Source: Lachnospiraceae bacterium (GTDB taxonomy: Bacteria > Bacillota > Clostridia > Lachnospirales > Lachnospiraceae). Taken from it: a DNA stretch of 64,000 nt. Each line of letters starts with the position of its first letter. The first letter of the stretch is position 1. The stretch spans positions 1 through 64,000 of the forward strand of contig JAAUZE010000014.1 in assembly GCA_014804755.1 (NCBI GenBank). Direction: 5' to 3'. Below the pieces are notes generated by a model, which ran no database searches, was not told where the DNA came from, and saw nothing but the letters and a program-made list of their open reading frames with translations. The position numbers were made by a program, and so were the translations under genes. Below, piece by piece: positions 18,314 through 26,653 of this stretch.

Positions 18314-19852
18314 ATGTCAGATATGCATTACAATTCTGAAAAGTATAACATCTATGAGGAATATTATAGAATAACGGGCATGTGGTGGTTAAAGGGTAGT
18401 AACGTTTTGGAACCGTTGAAAGAACGTTTGAATAAGCGCCGTGAAATGTGCGAACAAAACAGTGTTAACAATTTAATTGAACGGCTGATCGTGGATGATT
18501 ATATTAAGATAACATATGATACAAAAAAGTATTTATTAAATACAAATGCGAGGCGGTTAAGGAGGGTAATCTATGATTATTTGGCGATATTTGATTTTGT
18601 GAATGCTTTTTATTATATGGAGGAATATATTCGCAGAAAATATTGGAATTACAAAAAATATCAGCGAATGAAGCGTGATTTGGAAAAACTGATAAAGCAA
18701 ATAAAAATAAGGCTTGCAAAGAGAGAGGATATTATTGTTTTTTGGACAGATAATGTTTCTTACAACGAGTTAGAATGGATGCCCAAATTGCAAAAAAAGA
18801 GCAAGGATTCCTTGTTTTTTGAAAATGCATATACGCCGACACCGTATACAAGACCGACAATGTGTGCGATGGCTAACAAGTGGTTAGATATAGATGATTT
18901 TGGTAAAGATGATCTGCGAAATCTCAATTCTCATAATTCGATTCTGCTTCGGAAGATTTATGAATACGGATTTGAGGCTAAATATTTTGACGTCGGGCCC
19001 GGAAACGGTCCCTGTGTTTTTGATAAAAGCATTCAGCATTGGACTGACAGATGGCATGACAGTACCTGTAGGATATGTTTTGATGCCATTAATGAATTAT
19101 TGAATACCGAAAAAAAGCAGGTAATGATTATACATGCTGTTATGGAAGTGCATCCTCCACACATCTATCCAGATAAGCACGGTCAGATTCCGCATATGCA
19201 AATGGATTATAAGAGGGGAGAATTGGAGCGAAAAAGAGGAAGAGGATATCAGCAAATTCGTAATGCTGCAGAATATTGGGATGAACAATTGGATTTTTAT
19301 TCCGGTCTGTTGGGAGAGTTCACCACAAAGATTCATATGTCGGATCATGGAAAAGTAGGCGGAAAAGGAGGTCGACGATATAAAGAATGGGTGGAAAGCA
19401 AGAACCACGTCTTTTTCTTTTTGCAGTCAAAATACGTAAAAAGTAAACTGGAGAAGCGTCTTTTTACATTAGAAAGCTTTGCAGAATTGATGGAAGAAGT
19501 GATGAAGGCGCATCAGACGGGGCAGGAAATTAATTTAGAAAAAGTGTTAAAAAAACCGTTTATGAAAGTACAGAAAATAGATACATATAATGAAATATTA
19601 GTCAAATTTTTGAAAGCCGTGCACTGTGAGGAGTGTGGACAGTCATACCGCGGTATCCGTACACTTGAAGATTACTATCTGAGATTCCGTGACCATGAGC
19701 TGTATTACCGTAATGGAGACGAAGAAACAAACCTGATAGATGATCCTAAGTATGCGGATCGAATTGAAGAACTTAGGGCTTTAGCGGGTGATTATTTTAT
19801 TGATATAAGTAAGAATGAAAAATTCAAGTATGCAAGAGAATTATATCACTAA
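18314..19852 (+). CDS. Sulfatase / alkaline-phosphatase-superfamily protein, candidate phosphonate transferase
   Basis: 512 aa. The first ~135 residues are helical and very basic. Then comes a sulfatase-type core: IIVFWTDNVSYNELE (metal Asp), NAYTPTPYTRPTMCAM (nucleophile Thr/Ser region), HAVMEVHPPHIYPDKHG (xPHxPY-like), IHMSDHGKVGGKGG (metal DH) and a C-terminal RDHELYYRNGDEETNLIDD block typical of sulfatases. No signal peptide or membrane helix, so it should be cytoplasmic, unlike LtaS-type phosphoglycerol transferases. It is the first gene of the phosphonate module, 12 nt before the PEP mutase gene. I infer a phosphodiester or phosphonate-ester transferase or hydrolase acting on the CMP-phosphonate or the decorated glycan. 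Confidence 0.7.
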   Translation: MSDMHYNSEKYNIYEEYYRITGMWWLKGSNVLEPLKERLNKRREMCEQNSVNNLIERLIVDDYIKITYDTKKYLLNTNARRLRRVIYDYLAIFDFVNAFYYMEEYIRRKYWNYKKYQRMKRDLEKLIKQIKIRLAKREDIIVFWTDNVSYNELEWMPKLQKKSKDSLFFENAYTPTPYTRPTMCAMANKWLDIDDFGKDDLRNLNSHNSILLRKIYEYGFEAKYFDVGPGNGPCVFDKSIQHWTDRWHDSTCRICFDAINELLNTEKKQVMIIHAVMEVHPPHIYPDKHGQIPHMQMDYKRGELERKRGRGYQQIRNAAEYWDEQLDFYSGLLGEFTTKIHMSDHGKVGGKGGRRYKEWVESKNHVFFFLQSKYVKSKLEKRLFTLESFAELMEEVMKAHQTGQEINLEKVLKKPFMKVQKIDTYNEILVKFLKAVHCEECGQSYRGIRTLEDYYLRFRDHELYYRNGDEETNLIDDPKYADRIEELRALAGDYFIDISKNEKFKYARELYH

Positions 19853-19864
19853 GGAGACTATTTT

Positions 19865-21163
19865 GTGAAAACAGTATACATGTGTTTCAGTACCGATGTG
19901 ATACATAGCGGTCATCTGGCGATCATTGACAAGGCGGCAGCCTATGGAGAGCTGATGATCGGGGTATTGTCCGATGAGGCAGTCAGCAGCTATAAGCGTT
20001 TTCCCCTCCTGTCCTATGAGGAGAGAGCCAATATCATAGCACATATTAACGGAGTGGCGAAAGTGGTTCCACAGGAAAAACTAAGCTATGCCGAGAATTT
20101 AAGGAAATGGAAACCGGACTATGTCGTGCACGGGGATGACTGGCGAGAGGGCTTCCAGAAACCGATTCGGGAAGAGGTTCTTTCTGTCCTCGGAGAGTAT
20201 GGGGGAGAACTGATCGAATTCCCTTATGCCAACAATGAGAATTATTTACAGTTAGAACAGAACGCAAGGTATCAGTTGTCGATTCCCGATATTCGGCGGG
20301 GCAGGCTGCGTAAACTGATCGATATGAAGCAGACGATCACTGCGATCGAGGCGCACAGCGGGATTACGGGACTGATCGCGGAAAAGACGACGGTTCTGCA
20401 GGACGGAAGGACGTATCAGTTTGATGCGATGTGGGTATCCAGTCTATGCGATTCCACGGCAAAAGGAAAACCGGATATTGAGCTCGTGGACATGTCCTCC
20501 AGACTGAGGACGATTGATGACATCATGGAGGTGACAACGAAGCCGATCATTTTAGACGGCGATACGGGTGGGCTGATTGAGCACTTTGTATATAATGTCA
20601 AAACACTGGAGCGAATCGGAGTATCGGCAGTCATCATTGAGGACAAAACCGGACTGAAGAAAAATTCTTTGTTCGGGACGGAGGTAGAGCAGTCACAGGA
20701 TTCCATCGAACACTTCTGCCAGAAGATTGCGGCGGGAAAGCGGGCGCAGAAAACAAGAGAATTCATGATCATAGCGAGAATAGAAAGCCTGATTTTGGAG
20801 CGGGGGATGGAGGATGCGCTCAATAGAGCGTTTGCGTTTGTAAAAGCAGGGGCAGATGGCATCATGATCCATTCCAGAAAAAAGGATCCGGCAGAAATTT
20901 TTGAGTTCGTGGAAAAATTCCGCGCAAAGGATAAAAGCACGCCGCTGGTGGTAGTGCCTACTGCATTTCATGCAGTGACGGAACAGGAGTTCAAAGATAG
21001 GGGCGTTAATATTATCATTTATGCAAATCAGCTCACAAGAAGCGGATTCCCGGCCATGAAGAAGACAGCGGAGACAATTTTGCGGAATCACAGGGCAAAA
21101 GAAGCGGATGAAATGTGCATGTCGATCAAGGAAATTCTGACGTTGATACCGGACGAAGAGTGA
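19865..21163 (+). CDS. aepX: Fused cytidylyltransferase - phosphoenolpyruvate mutase (Fom1-like)
   Basis: 432-aa bifunctional enzyme. Residues 1-140 are a cytidylyltransferase-like domain with HSGH at 14-17 and HGDDWREG later. Residues ~145-432 are a PEP mutase domain with the hallmark EDKTGLKKNS (259-268), TKPIILDGDTGG and IARIESLI. PEP mutase makes the C-P bond of phosphonopyruvate. The same fusion order occurs in Fom1 of fosfomycin synthesis, where the CyTase domain activates 2-hydroxyethylphosphonate to its CMP form. GTG start with AAGGAG upstream. The downstream decarboxylase and reductase complete that logic. High confidence for the domains; the final phosphonate is inferred. Confidence 0.92.
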   Translation: MKTVYMCFSTDVIHSGHLAIIDKAAAYGELMIGVLSDEAVSSYKRFPLLSYEERANIIAHINGVAKVVPQEKLSYAENLRKWKPDYVVHGDDWREGFQKPIREEVLSVLGEYGGELIEFPYANNENYLQLEQNARYQLSIPDIRRGRLRKLIDMKQTITAIEAHSGITGLIAEKTTVLQDGRTYQFDAMWVSSLCDSTAKGKPDIELVDMSSRLRTIDDIMEVTTKPIILDGDTGGLIEHFVYNVKTLERIGVSAVIIEDKTGLKKNSLFGTEVEQSQDSIEHFCQKIAAGKRAQKTREFMIIARIESLILERGMEDALNRAFAFVKAGADGIMIHSRKKDPAEIFEFVEKFRAKDKSTPLVVVPTAFHAVTEQEFKDRGVNIIIYANQLTRSGFPAMKKTAETILRNHRAKEADEMCMSIKEILTLIPDEE

Positions 21164-21267
21164 GAAAAAACCAGAAGCAGTGCTTCACGATGTGTATGGG
21201 ATGTTGATTATAACGCGTGGCATGATGGCAGGGAGCACCTGCCGGATCGGGAGGCGAAAACAGACTC

Positions 21268-22383
21268 ATGAAAGAGCAGAAAGTGGTCTCAGAACATGTA
21301 TATGATGCGTTTCTGGAAATCGTAGAGGATAGGAATCTGTCGCGGATTCTTTTAATCTGCGGAAGGCATGTTGCGAAAACACCGGCGGGACAGTGCTTTG
21401 TCTCGGATAAGCATGTTGCAGCGGTATTCCAGGAGTTTGAGCCGAATCCGTCCTATGAAAGTGTTGTTCAGGCGGTATCCTGTTTCAGGGAAAATCACTG
21501 TGATGCAGTGATGGCGGTCGGCGGCGGAAGTGCAATGGACGTCGGAAAATGCGTGAAAGCTTTTGCAAACATGGATCCTACAGTGAGTTTCTTGCAGCAA
21601 ACGATCGTGCCAAACGACATTCCGTATTTTGCAATGCCGACAACTGCGGGAACGGGGAGTGAGGCAACAAGCTTTGCAGTCATTTATTATGAGGGTGAGA
21701 AGCGGTCTGTTGGCGATCCGTCCTGCCTTCCTGATGTCGTATTTTTGGAAAGCTCCATTCTGGCGACACTGCCGCCTGATCAAAAAAAGGCAACGATGCT
21801 GGATGCCATATGCCACTGTGTAGAGTCGTTCTGGGCGGTAAACGCCACAGAAGAGAGCAGGGAATATGCAGGAGAAGCATTGAGAACAATATTGGATCAT
21901 TATCAGGCTTATCTTGCAGGGGATGCGAAAGCGGCGAAGCAGATGCTGTCAGCATCCTATTGTGCGGGAAAAGCGATCAATATATCAAAAACGACGGCAG
22001 CGCATGCAATGAGCTACAAGCTGACAAAGCTTTTCGGGATTCCGCATGGACAGGCGGCGGCCCTGAATCTGGCTTTTGTGTGGGAGCAGACGCTGATACA
22101 GGCGGAGCGTGAAGAGAAGAAAGCGTTGCTCGACTGTCTGGAGCGGCTTGCGGGCTTGTGGGGATGCGCCTCCGCAAAAGAGGCGGTCCGTTCTTACCGG
22201 GATCTTTTAAAAGAGCTGGATTTGTGGATAAGGGTGCCGGTTACGAAAGAGGATCTGAAGACATTGACGGAATCCGTGAATGAGGAAAGGCTGAAAAATC
22301 ATCCGGTTGCTCTCTCACAGGAAACCATCAGGGAAATGTATGTCATGCTGTCGGAAGGGAGAATGCGGGATGAAAGTCAGTGA
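21268..22383 (+). CDS. Iron-type alcohol dehydrogenase, probable phosphonoacetaldehyde reductase
   Basis: 371-aa group III ADH. NAD(P)-binding GGGSAMDVGK, the PTTAGTGSEATSF loop, and metal-site segments AICHCVESFW, AHAMSYKLT and IPHGQAAALN. In phosphonate clusters (FomC, PhpC) this fold reduces phosphonoacetaldehyde to 2-hydroxyethylphosphonate. Its position between PEP mutase and phosphonopyruvate decarboxylase supports that role. The last 14 nt overlap the decarboxylase start. An AEP transaminase, the alternative branch, is not seen in this module. Confidence 0.85.
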   Translation: MKEQKVVSEHVYDAFLEIVEDRNLSRILLICGRHVAKTPAGQCFVSDKHVAAVFQEFEPNPSYESVVQAVSCFRENHCDAVMAVGGGSAMDVGKCVKAFANMDPTVSFLQQTIVPNDIPYFAMPTTAGTGSEATSFAVIYYEGEKRSVGDPSCLPDVVFLESSILATLPPDQKKATMLDAICHCVESFWAVNATEESREYAGEALRTILDHYQAYLAGDAKAAKQMLSASYCAGKAINISKTTAAHAMSYKLTKLFGIPHGQAAALNLAFVWEQTLIQAEREEKKALLDCLERLAGLWGCASAKEAVRSYRDLLKELDLWIRVPVTKEDLKTLTESVNEERLKNHPVALSQETIREMYVMLSEGRMRDESQ

Positions 22384-23490
22384 CCTGCTTGAAATCATAA
22401 AAAAAGAATTTTTTACAGGGGTTCCGGACTCCCAGCTCAAAGAATTGTGCAATCATCTGATGAGTAAAGAGGGAATTGGGAAACGTCATCTGATCGCGGC
22501 AAATGAGGGAAACTGTGTAGGGCTGGCGGCGGGATATTATCTTGCGACCGGAGAGGTTCCGGTGGTCTATTTGCAGAACAGCGGCTTGGGAAACATTGTA
22601 AACCCGTCCGCGTCACTGCTGCATCCGAAAGTGTATGGTATTCCCTGCATTTTTATTGTCGGATGGCGGGGAGAACCGGGCGTGCATGACGAACCGCAGC
22701 ATATTTATCAGGGAGAGATCACGGAGACACTGCTCCGTGACCTCGATATGGAGTACATGATCCTTACGCACGAAACAACGCCGGAGGAAATTGCAGATGC
22801 CATGGAGACCTTTGACAGATTGCTGGCGCAGGGGAAAAGCGTGGCGTTTATCGTAAAGAAGGCGGCATTTGAAAAGGAAAGCAAGATGGATTTTCTGAAT
22901 GATAATCTTTTAGTAAGAGAAGATGTCATAGAAAAAATTGTAGATACGGCAGGAGAGGATCTGATCATATCAACGACCGAAAAGCGTCCAGGGAATTGTT
23001 TGAGATCAGGGAACGGAAGGGACAGGGTCATCAGAGAGACTTTCTTACGGTCGGTTCTATGGGGCACAGTTCTTCCATTGCACTGGGAATCGCGTTAAAT
23101 AAGCCGGGTACCAAGGTATGGTGTGTGGACGGGGACGGCGCGGCGCTCATGCACATGGGCGCAATGGCGCTGATAGGAACGAACAAACCAGGTAACATGG
23201 TGCATGTTTTGATCAATAATGAGTCACATGAGACGGTAGGGGGAATGCCCACGGTCGGAGGAAATGTTGATTTTGTCCAAATTGCGAAAGGATGCGGTTA
23301 TCCGGTACAGAAAGCTGTTTGCAATGAAGAAGAATTGGCAGCGGCGTTATCGGAAGCAAAATCAAGCGGGGAATTGATGTTTATTGAAGTGAAATGTAAG
23401 ATAAGTTCGCGGACGGATCTGGGACGGCCGACAACGACCGCGCAGGAAAATAAAGAACATTTTATGAATTATTTAAGGCAATGTACCTGA
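22370..23490 (+). pseudogene. aepY: Phosphonopyruvate decarboxylase, interrupted by a 1-nt frameshift
   Basis: ThDP-dependent decarboxylase turning phosphonopyruvate into phosphonoacetaldehyde; about 373 aa when restored, normal for the family. The first frame (22370-23098) covers the PYR domain (FFTGVPDSQL, AANEGNCVGLAAGYYLA, LQNSGLGNIVNP). The second frame (to 23490) covers the PP domain with the ThDP/Mg motif GDGAALMHMG...INN. The shift lies at 22977-22981: the sequence reads ACCGAAAAGCG where ACCGGAAAAGCG would encode the family's TTGKAS motif, so one G is missing. Both halves are otherwise intact. It may be a recent mutation, a phase-type slip or a base-call error. Confidence 0.88.
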
Positions 23491-23553
23491 TCGTCCGAAA
23501 GGGTAACGGATATTTTGCAGGAACAACGGATATATCGGAAGGATCATTGGCAG

Positions 23554-24267
23554 ATGAAAGCATTGATTTTGAACTCCGGCATGGGTTCCAGAATGGGAGA
23601 GGAGACCCGGAATCACCCTAAATGTATGACACGTCTGGATGGTGAGGATACCATATTAAGCAGGCAGTTGAGGCAGCTTTACAGGGCAGGAATCCGTGAT
23701 GTGGTGATGACAACGGGATATTGCAGCAATGTTTTGATGGAATACACGGACCGGATTGCCGGGAGTATGAATGTAACCTATGTGGAAAATAAAAAATATG
23801 AGTCTACAAATTATATTTTTTCTATTTATTTAGCCGAATCCTGTTTGAAGGAGGACATTCTGCTGCTGCATGGGGACTTGGTGTTTGAGGACTCTGTATT
23901 AAGAAAACTTTTAGAGACAAAGGAAAGCTGCATGGCGGTGGATCAGGCGGCGGAACTTCCGGAAAAGGACTTTAAGGCGGTTATATCCGATGGCAGGATT
24001 GTGAAGGTGGGGGTCGAGTTTTTTGAGCATGCGGCCGCTGCGCAGCCCTTCTATAAAATATTGCGGAATGACTGGCTTGTCTGGCTGAATGAAATAAAGG
24101 AATTTTGTCAGCAGGGCAGGGTAGCGTGTTATGCAGAAGCAGCATTGAATGCGGTGTCTGATAGATGTGTGATAACGCCGCTTGATATAAAAGGCGGGTT
24201 ATGCGGGGAGATCGATACGCTGGAGGACAGGCAGAAGATCGTATCCATATTGTCCGCGGAAGCATGA
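23554..24267 (+). CDS. Sugar/choline-phosphate-type nucleotidyltransferase (LicC/MobA-like)
   Basis: 237-aa nucleotidyltransferase with LILNSGMGSRMGEETRNHPKCM (the GxGxRMxxxT...PK signature) at the N-terminus, then VTTGYCSNVL and LLHGDLVFED. This is the phosphocholine cytidylyltransferase / MobA-like group often found in phosphonate- and phosphocholine-glycan loci. It may activate a phosphonate or an alditol phosphate with CTP, parallel to the CyTase domain of the PEP mutase fusion. The ATG at 23554 is chosen over the upstream TTG because the homology starts there; AAGGA is about 11 nt upstream. Confidence 0.8.
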   Translation: MKALILNSGMGSRMGEETRNHPKCMTRLDGEDTILSRQLRQLYRAGIRDVVMTTGYCSNVLMEYTDRIAGSMNVTYVENKKYESTNYIFSIYLAESCLKEDILLLHGDLVFEDSVLRKLLETKESCMAVDQAAELPEKDFKAVISDGRIVKVGVEFFEHAAAAQPFYKILRNDWLVWLNEIKEFCQQGRVACYAEAALNAVSDRCVITPLDIKGGLCGEIDTLEDRQKIVSILSAEA

Positions 24268-24376
24268 CATGTGGCTATATAATCGAAAATCATATGGCGG
24301 GTATCGTAATCAATTGAGACGGCGTCGGTAATTGACGGTTACTTGAGAAATCGTGTTACAGAGAGAGGATCGGGGT

Positions 24377-24889
24377 ATGAATCAGGGAACGACTTATTGG
24401 ATCACAGGACTTTCGGGAGCGGGAAAGACAACCATCGGAAAGCGTTTATATCAATACTTATTGCAAAAAAAGAGTAATGTGGTATTTTTGGACGGTGACA
24501 TTCTGCGTCAGGTATATCAGGCGGGAGATTATACATTAGAAGGACGCAAGAAACTGGCGTATCAGCATGGCCGGTTATGCAGGATGCTGAATCAGCAGGG
24601 AATTGATGTCGTCATCTGTGTGATCGCCATGTTTGATGAATGCCGTGAATGGAATAGAAATGAAATCTCGGAGTATCAGGAGATTTATTTGAAAGTACCG
24701 ATTGATGAGCTGATTCAGAGAGATCAGAAGCAGTTGTATTCAAGGGCGCTGAGGAATGAAGTAGAGAATGTAATGGGAATCAACATGGATTTTGAGGAGC
24801 CGAAACGGCCGGATATTGTGATTGAGAATTACGGTGAAAATAATCCGGAAATGGTATTACAGATGCTTGTAGATGAGTTGCATATTTGA
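24377..24889 (+). CDS. Adenylylsulfate-kinase-like P-loop kinase
   Basis: 170-aa P-loop kinase of the CysC family: GLSGAGKTTIGKRLY, VFLDGDILRQVY, RDQKQLYSRALRNEVENVMG and a C-terminal RPDIVIEN. True APS kinases make PAPS, but no ATP sulfurylase or sulfotransferase is nearby. CysC-like proteins of this short type recur beside PEP mutase genes, so a phosphonate or sugar substrate is possible. The ATG at 24377 is preceded by GAGG; the in-frame TTG at 24353 is unlikely. Last clear gene of the module. Confidence 0.8.
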   Translation: MNQGTTYWITGLSGAGKTTIGKRLYQYLLQKKSNVVFLDGDILRQVYQAGDYTLEGRKKLAYQHGRLCRMLNQQGIDVVICVIAMFDECREWNRNEISEYQEIYLKVPIDELIQRDQKQLYSRALRNEVENVMGINMDFEEPKRPDIVIENYGENNPEMVLQMLVDELHI

Positions 24890-25027
24890 ATGTCACAAGG
24901 TTTTCCGCGCATTGTTCAATGGATGGAAGGAGATAATGTTTTCGTATGTCCGAATGACTGGCAGGCGCATTCACAGTGTTTGAAGGTTTTAGCATTTTCC
25001 TATATCCAGCTGGGTTCAATTATATGA
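24890..25027 (+). CDS. Possible 45-aa ORF coupled to the APS-kinase-like gene
   Basis: The ATG follows the previous stop directly (TGAATG) and opens a 45-codon frame with several Trp and Cys residues (IVQWMEGDNVFVC, NDWQAHSQC). No family was recognised. It may be a genuine small coupled ORF, or the truncated start of a gene that was lost where the glycan locus gives way to the decay zone. Confidence 0.25.
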   Translation: MSQGFPRIVQWMEGDNVFVCPNDWQAHSQCLKVLAFSYIQLGSII

Positions 25028-25306
25028 ATAAAGCAATTTTATTTCTTAATAATGTTCAAAATTACGATTACAAACAGACTTATAGTGTAGTATTATGCCG
25101 TTATAAATTGCGGGGAAGAATAGTGAGCATATATGAACGCATATGCGAAAACAGAGAAAAATGATTACTTGTTAAAAAGCATATTTATCATAATCTCCGC
25201 TTTTTCACAACGATCTCAGCAGAGTGATATGCTTTTGCGCGTGATGAATGAGTGTGAGGCGGGCGACAAAATTCTTTTCTGTACGTAAGCTTTTTCGGGG
25301 TATGAT
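25028..25306. other. Intergenic stretch, no gene seen
   Basis: AT-rich sequence between the phosphonate module and the minus-strand Rpn nuclease. A 62-codon frame (24976-25164) has no SD and no recognisable composition. It may hold the 3' ends of both converging transcripts, but no strong terminator hairpin was found. Confidence 0.3.
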
Positions 25307-26653
25307 CTACTCCCAATATTTCTCAACTGCCTCAGCTGCCCTCTCTTCGGAAATCTGAAACTTTTCTTTTAGAATTTTACAAAGGCCGCTCTTGTCTTCT
25401 CCTAACTGCCTGCCAAGTTCTATGACCGCCTTAATTCCTATTTCTTCCTTTTCTGCCAGTTCTCGTTCTGCGTTTTTCTGCATTTCCGCCATTTTTTCCG
25501 CCACTTTTTCTGACACCTTTTCCGCCAATCTTTGCGCGGCTCTTTGCTCCGCTTCTTCGGCCTTTTGCTCCGCTTCTTCGGCCTTTTGCTCCGCTTCTTC
25601 GGCCTTTTGCTCCGCTTCTTCGGCCTTTTGCTCCGCTTCTTCGGCCTTTTGCTCCGCCTCCTCAGCCTTTTTCTCCGCCTCAGCTCGCAATCTCCGCTCT
25701 AGCTGAATATCCATCTTCTCCGCGTTTTCCCATAGATAACCCATATTCCGCTCCTTTACCTTCTGCGTGTACATCACTGTCTCCGCCTCAGTCAGATTTA
25801 GCTGACGGCACAGACCCTGTACCGCCTTGACGATCTCATTCAACACCGCCTCACTGGAATCGCGGAGGATCTGATTGAAGCGCTCCGCAGGAAGCTCTTT
25901 GAAGGCACTGATATCCGCCGCCGTCTGTATCCGGTTTAACAGCATCAGCAGCGAGATTTCATCCTCTCTTAGCAACAGCTCGTCCTGCGTATACTTTCGG
26001 TTCTCCACGATACGGTATGTAAAATCTGGTATGAAATCCACAAACAACTCACTAAACAGGATCCGGTCACGTAACCGCAGACCTGCTGTCCATTCCTGCT
26101 TCCCCTCATAGTATACGATCGGAATAACCGGCGGATACCGGAATTCCTTATTCCGATGTTCCTGAGGATGATCACGATCTTTTGCCCAGTCATACCAGAT
26201 GCAGACCATATATCGTAAAAGTTGCATTGCCACATCGTAATCCACGTAGCTCTTATGCTCGATCAGCGCCACCACATATACTTCCTGCAGTTCCTTAGCA
26301 AGGCTTGTGTCCGTGATTCGAATCCGCTTCACATTGTCGGAATTTAACTCCGCCTCGTCAAAAAAGTGGTACCGAAGTGTTGTCTCCTCAATATCCTGTG
26401 GCTGTACATGCTTCAGAAGCGGGATATCCGCATAATCCCTCAAGAACTGTGCGCATAATTCGCGGTTGTCAAATATGTCCTTCGCGCGAATGTCTTTCTG
26501 GTTTGCGTGATTCTTAAGGGGTCCGCCCTCTGCACTGCCTAATGTGATGCTGTCTGCTTTCGTCACTGTCCCTGTGTCCGATGCCGCATTACCCGGCATC
26601 CGAACCGGTACTGGCTCCAACGCCTCGTTTTTTGTTCTGTTATTTTCTTTCAT
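25307..26653 (-). CDS. Rpn-family recombination-promoting nuclease / PD-(D/E)XK putative transposase
   Basis: 448 aa. After a variable, low-complexity first 60 residues comes an Rpn-type nuclease core: an acidic FFDEAELNSD region, VYVVALIEHKSYVDYDVAMQL (the ExK catalytic strand) and YPPVIPIVYYEGKQEW. A long charged coiled-coil follows, with six or so AEEAEQK heptads encoded by 21-bp repeats, then a C-terminal helical tail (AVIELGRQLGEDKS, EERAAEAVEKYWE). Rpn proteins are Mg-dependent DNA endonucleases linked to RecA-independent recombination and phage defence; short internal products are known for some. GGGAGGAG 6 nt before the ATG supports the start. Confidence 0.85.
   Translation of the reverse strand: MKENNRTKNEALEPVPVRMPGNAASDTGTVTKADSITLGSAEGGPLKNHANQKDIRAKDIFDNRELCAQFLRDYADIPLLKHVQPQDIEETTLRYHFFDEAELNSDNVKRIRITDTSLAKELQEVYVVALIEHKSYVDYDVAMQLLRYMVCIWYDWAKDRDHPQEHRNKEFRYPPVIPIVYYEGKQEWTAGLRLRDRILFSELFVDFIPDFTYRIVENRKYTQDELLLREDEISLLMLLNRIQTAADISAFKELPAERFNQILRDSSEAVLNEIVKAVQGLCRQLNLTEAETVMYTQKVKERNMGYLWENAEKMDIQLERRLRAEAEKKAEEAEQKAEEAEQKAEEAEQKAEEAEQKAEEAEQKAEEAEQRAAQRLAEKVSEKVAEKMAEMQKNAERELAEKEEIGIKAVIELGRQLGEDKSGLCKILKEKFQISEERAAEAVEKYWE
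25547..25672 (-). repeat. 21-bp tandem repeat (5 perfect units plus 1 degenerate)
   Basis: Unit CTCCGCTTCTTCGGCCTTTTG on the + strand minus its last base equals 20 nt shown elsewhere in parts: the unit starts CTCCGCTTCTTCGG and is perfect at 25547-25651, with a sixth altered copy to 25672. It encodes one heptad (AEEAEQK) per unit in the Rpn protein, so copy-number change keeps the frame and alters coiled-coil length. Confidence 0.9.

Noticed and set aside
22370-23490. Phosphonopyruvate decarboxylase as two natural subunits (ComD/ComE-like)
   Set aside because: The two frames overlap out of register exactly inside a conserved motif that one added base restores, and the second part has no SD or sensible start.
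24976-25164. 62-codon frame after the phosphonate module
   Set aside because: No SD and low-complexity AT-rich codons.
25547-25672. Possible CRISPR array
   Set aside because: The 21-bp units are directly adjacent without spacers and encode protein heptads.
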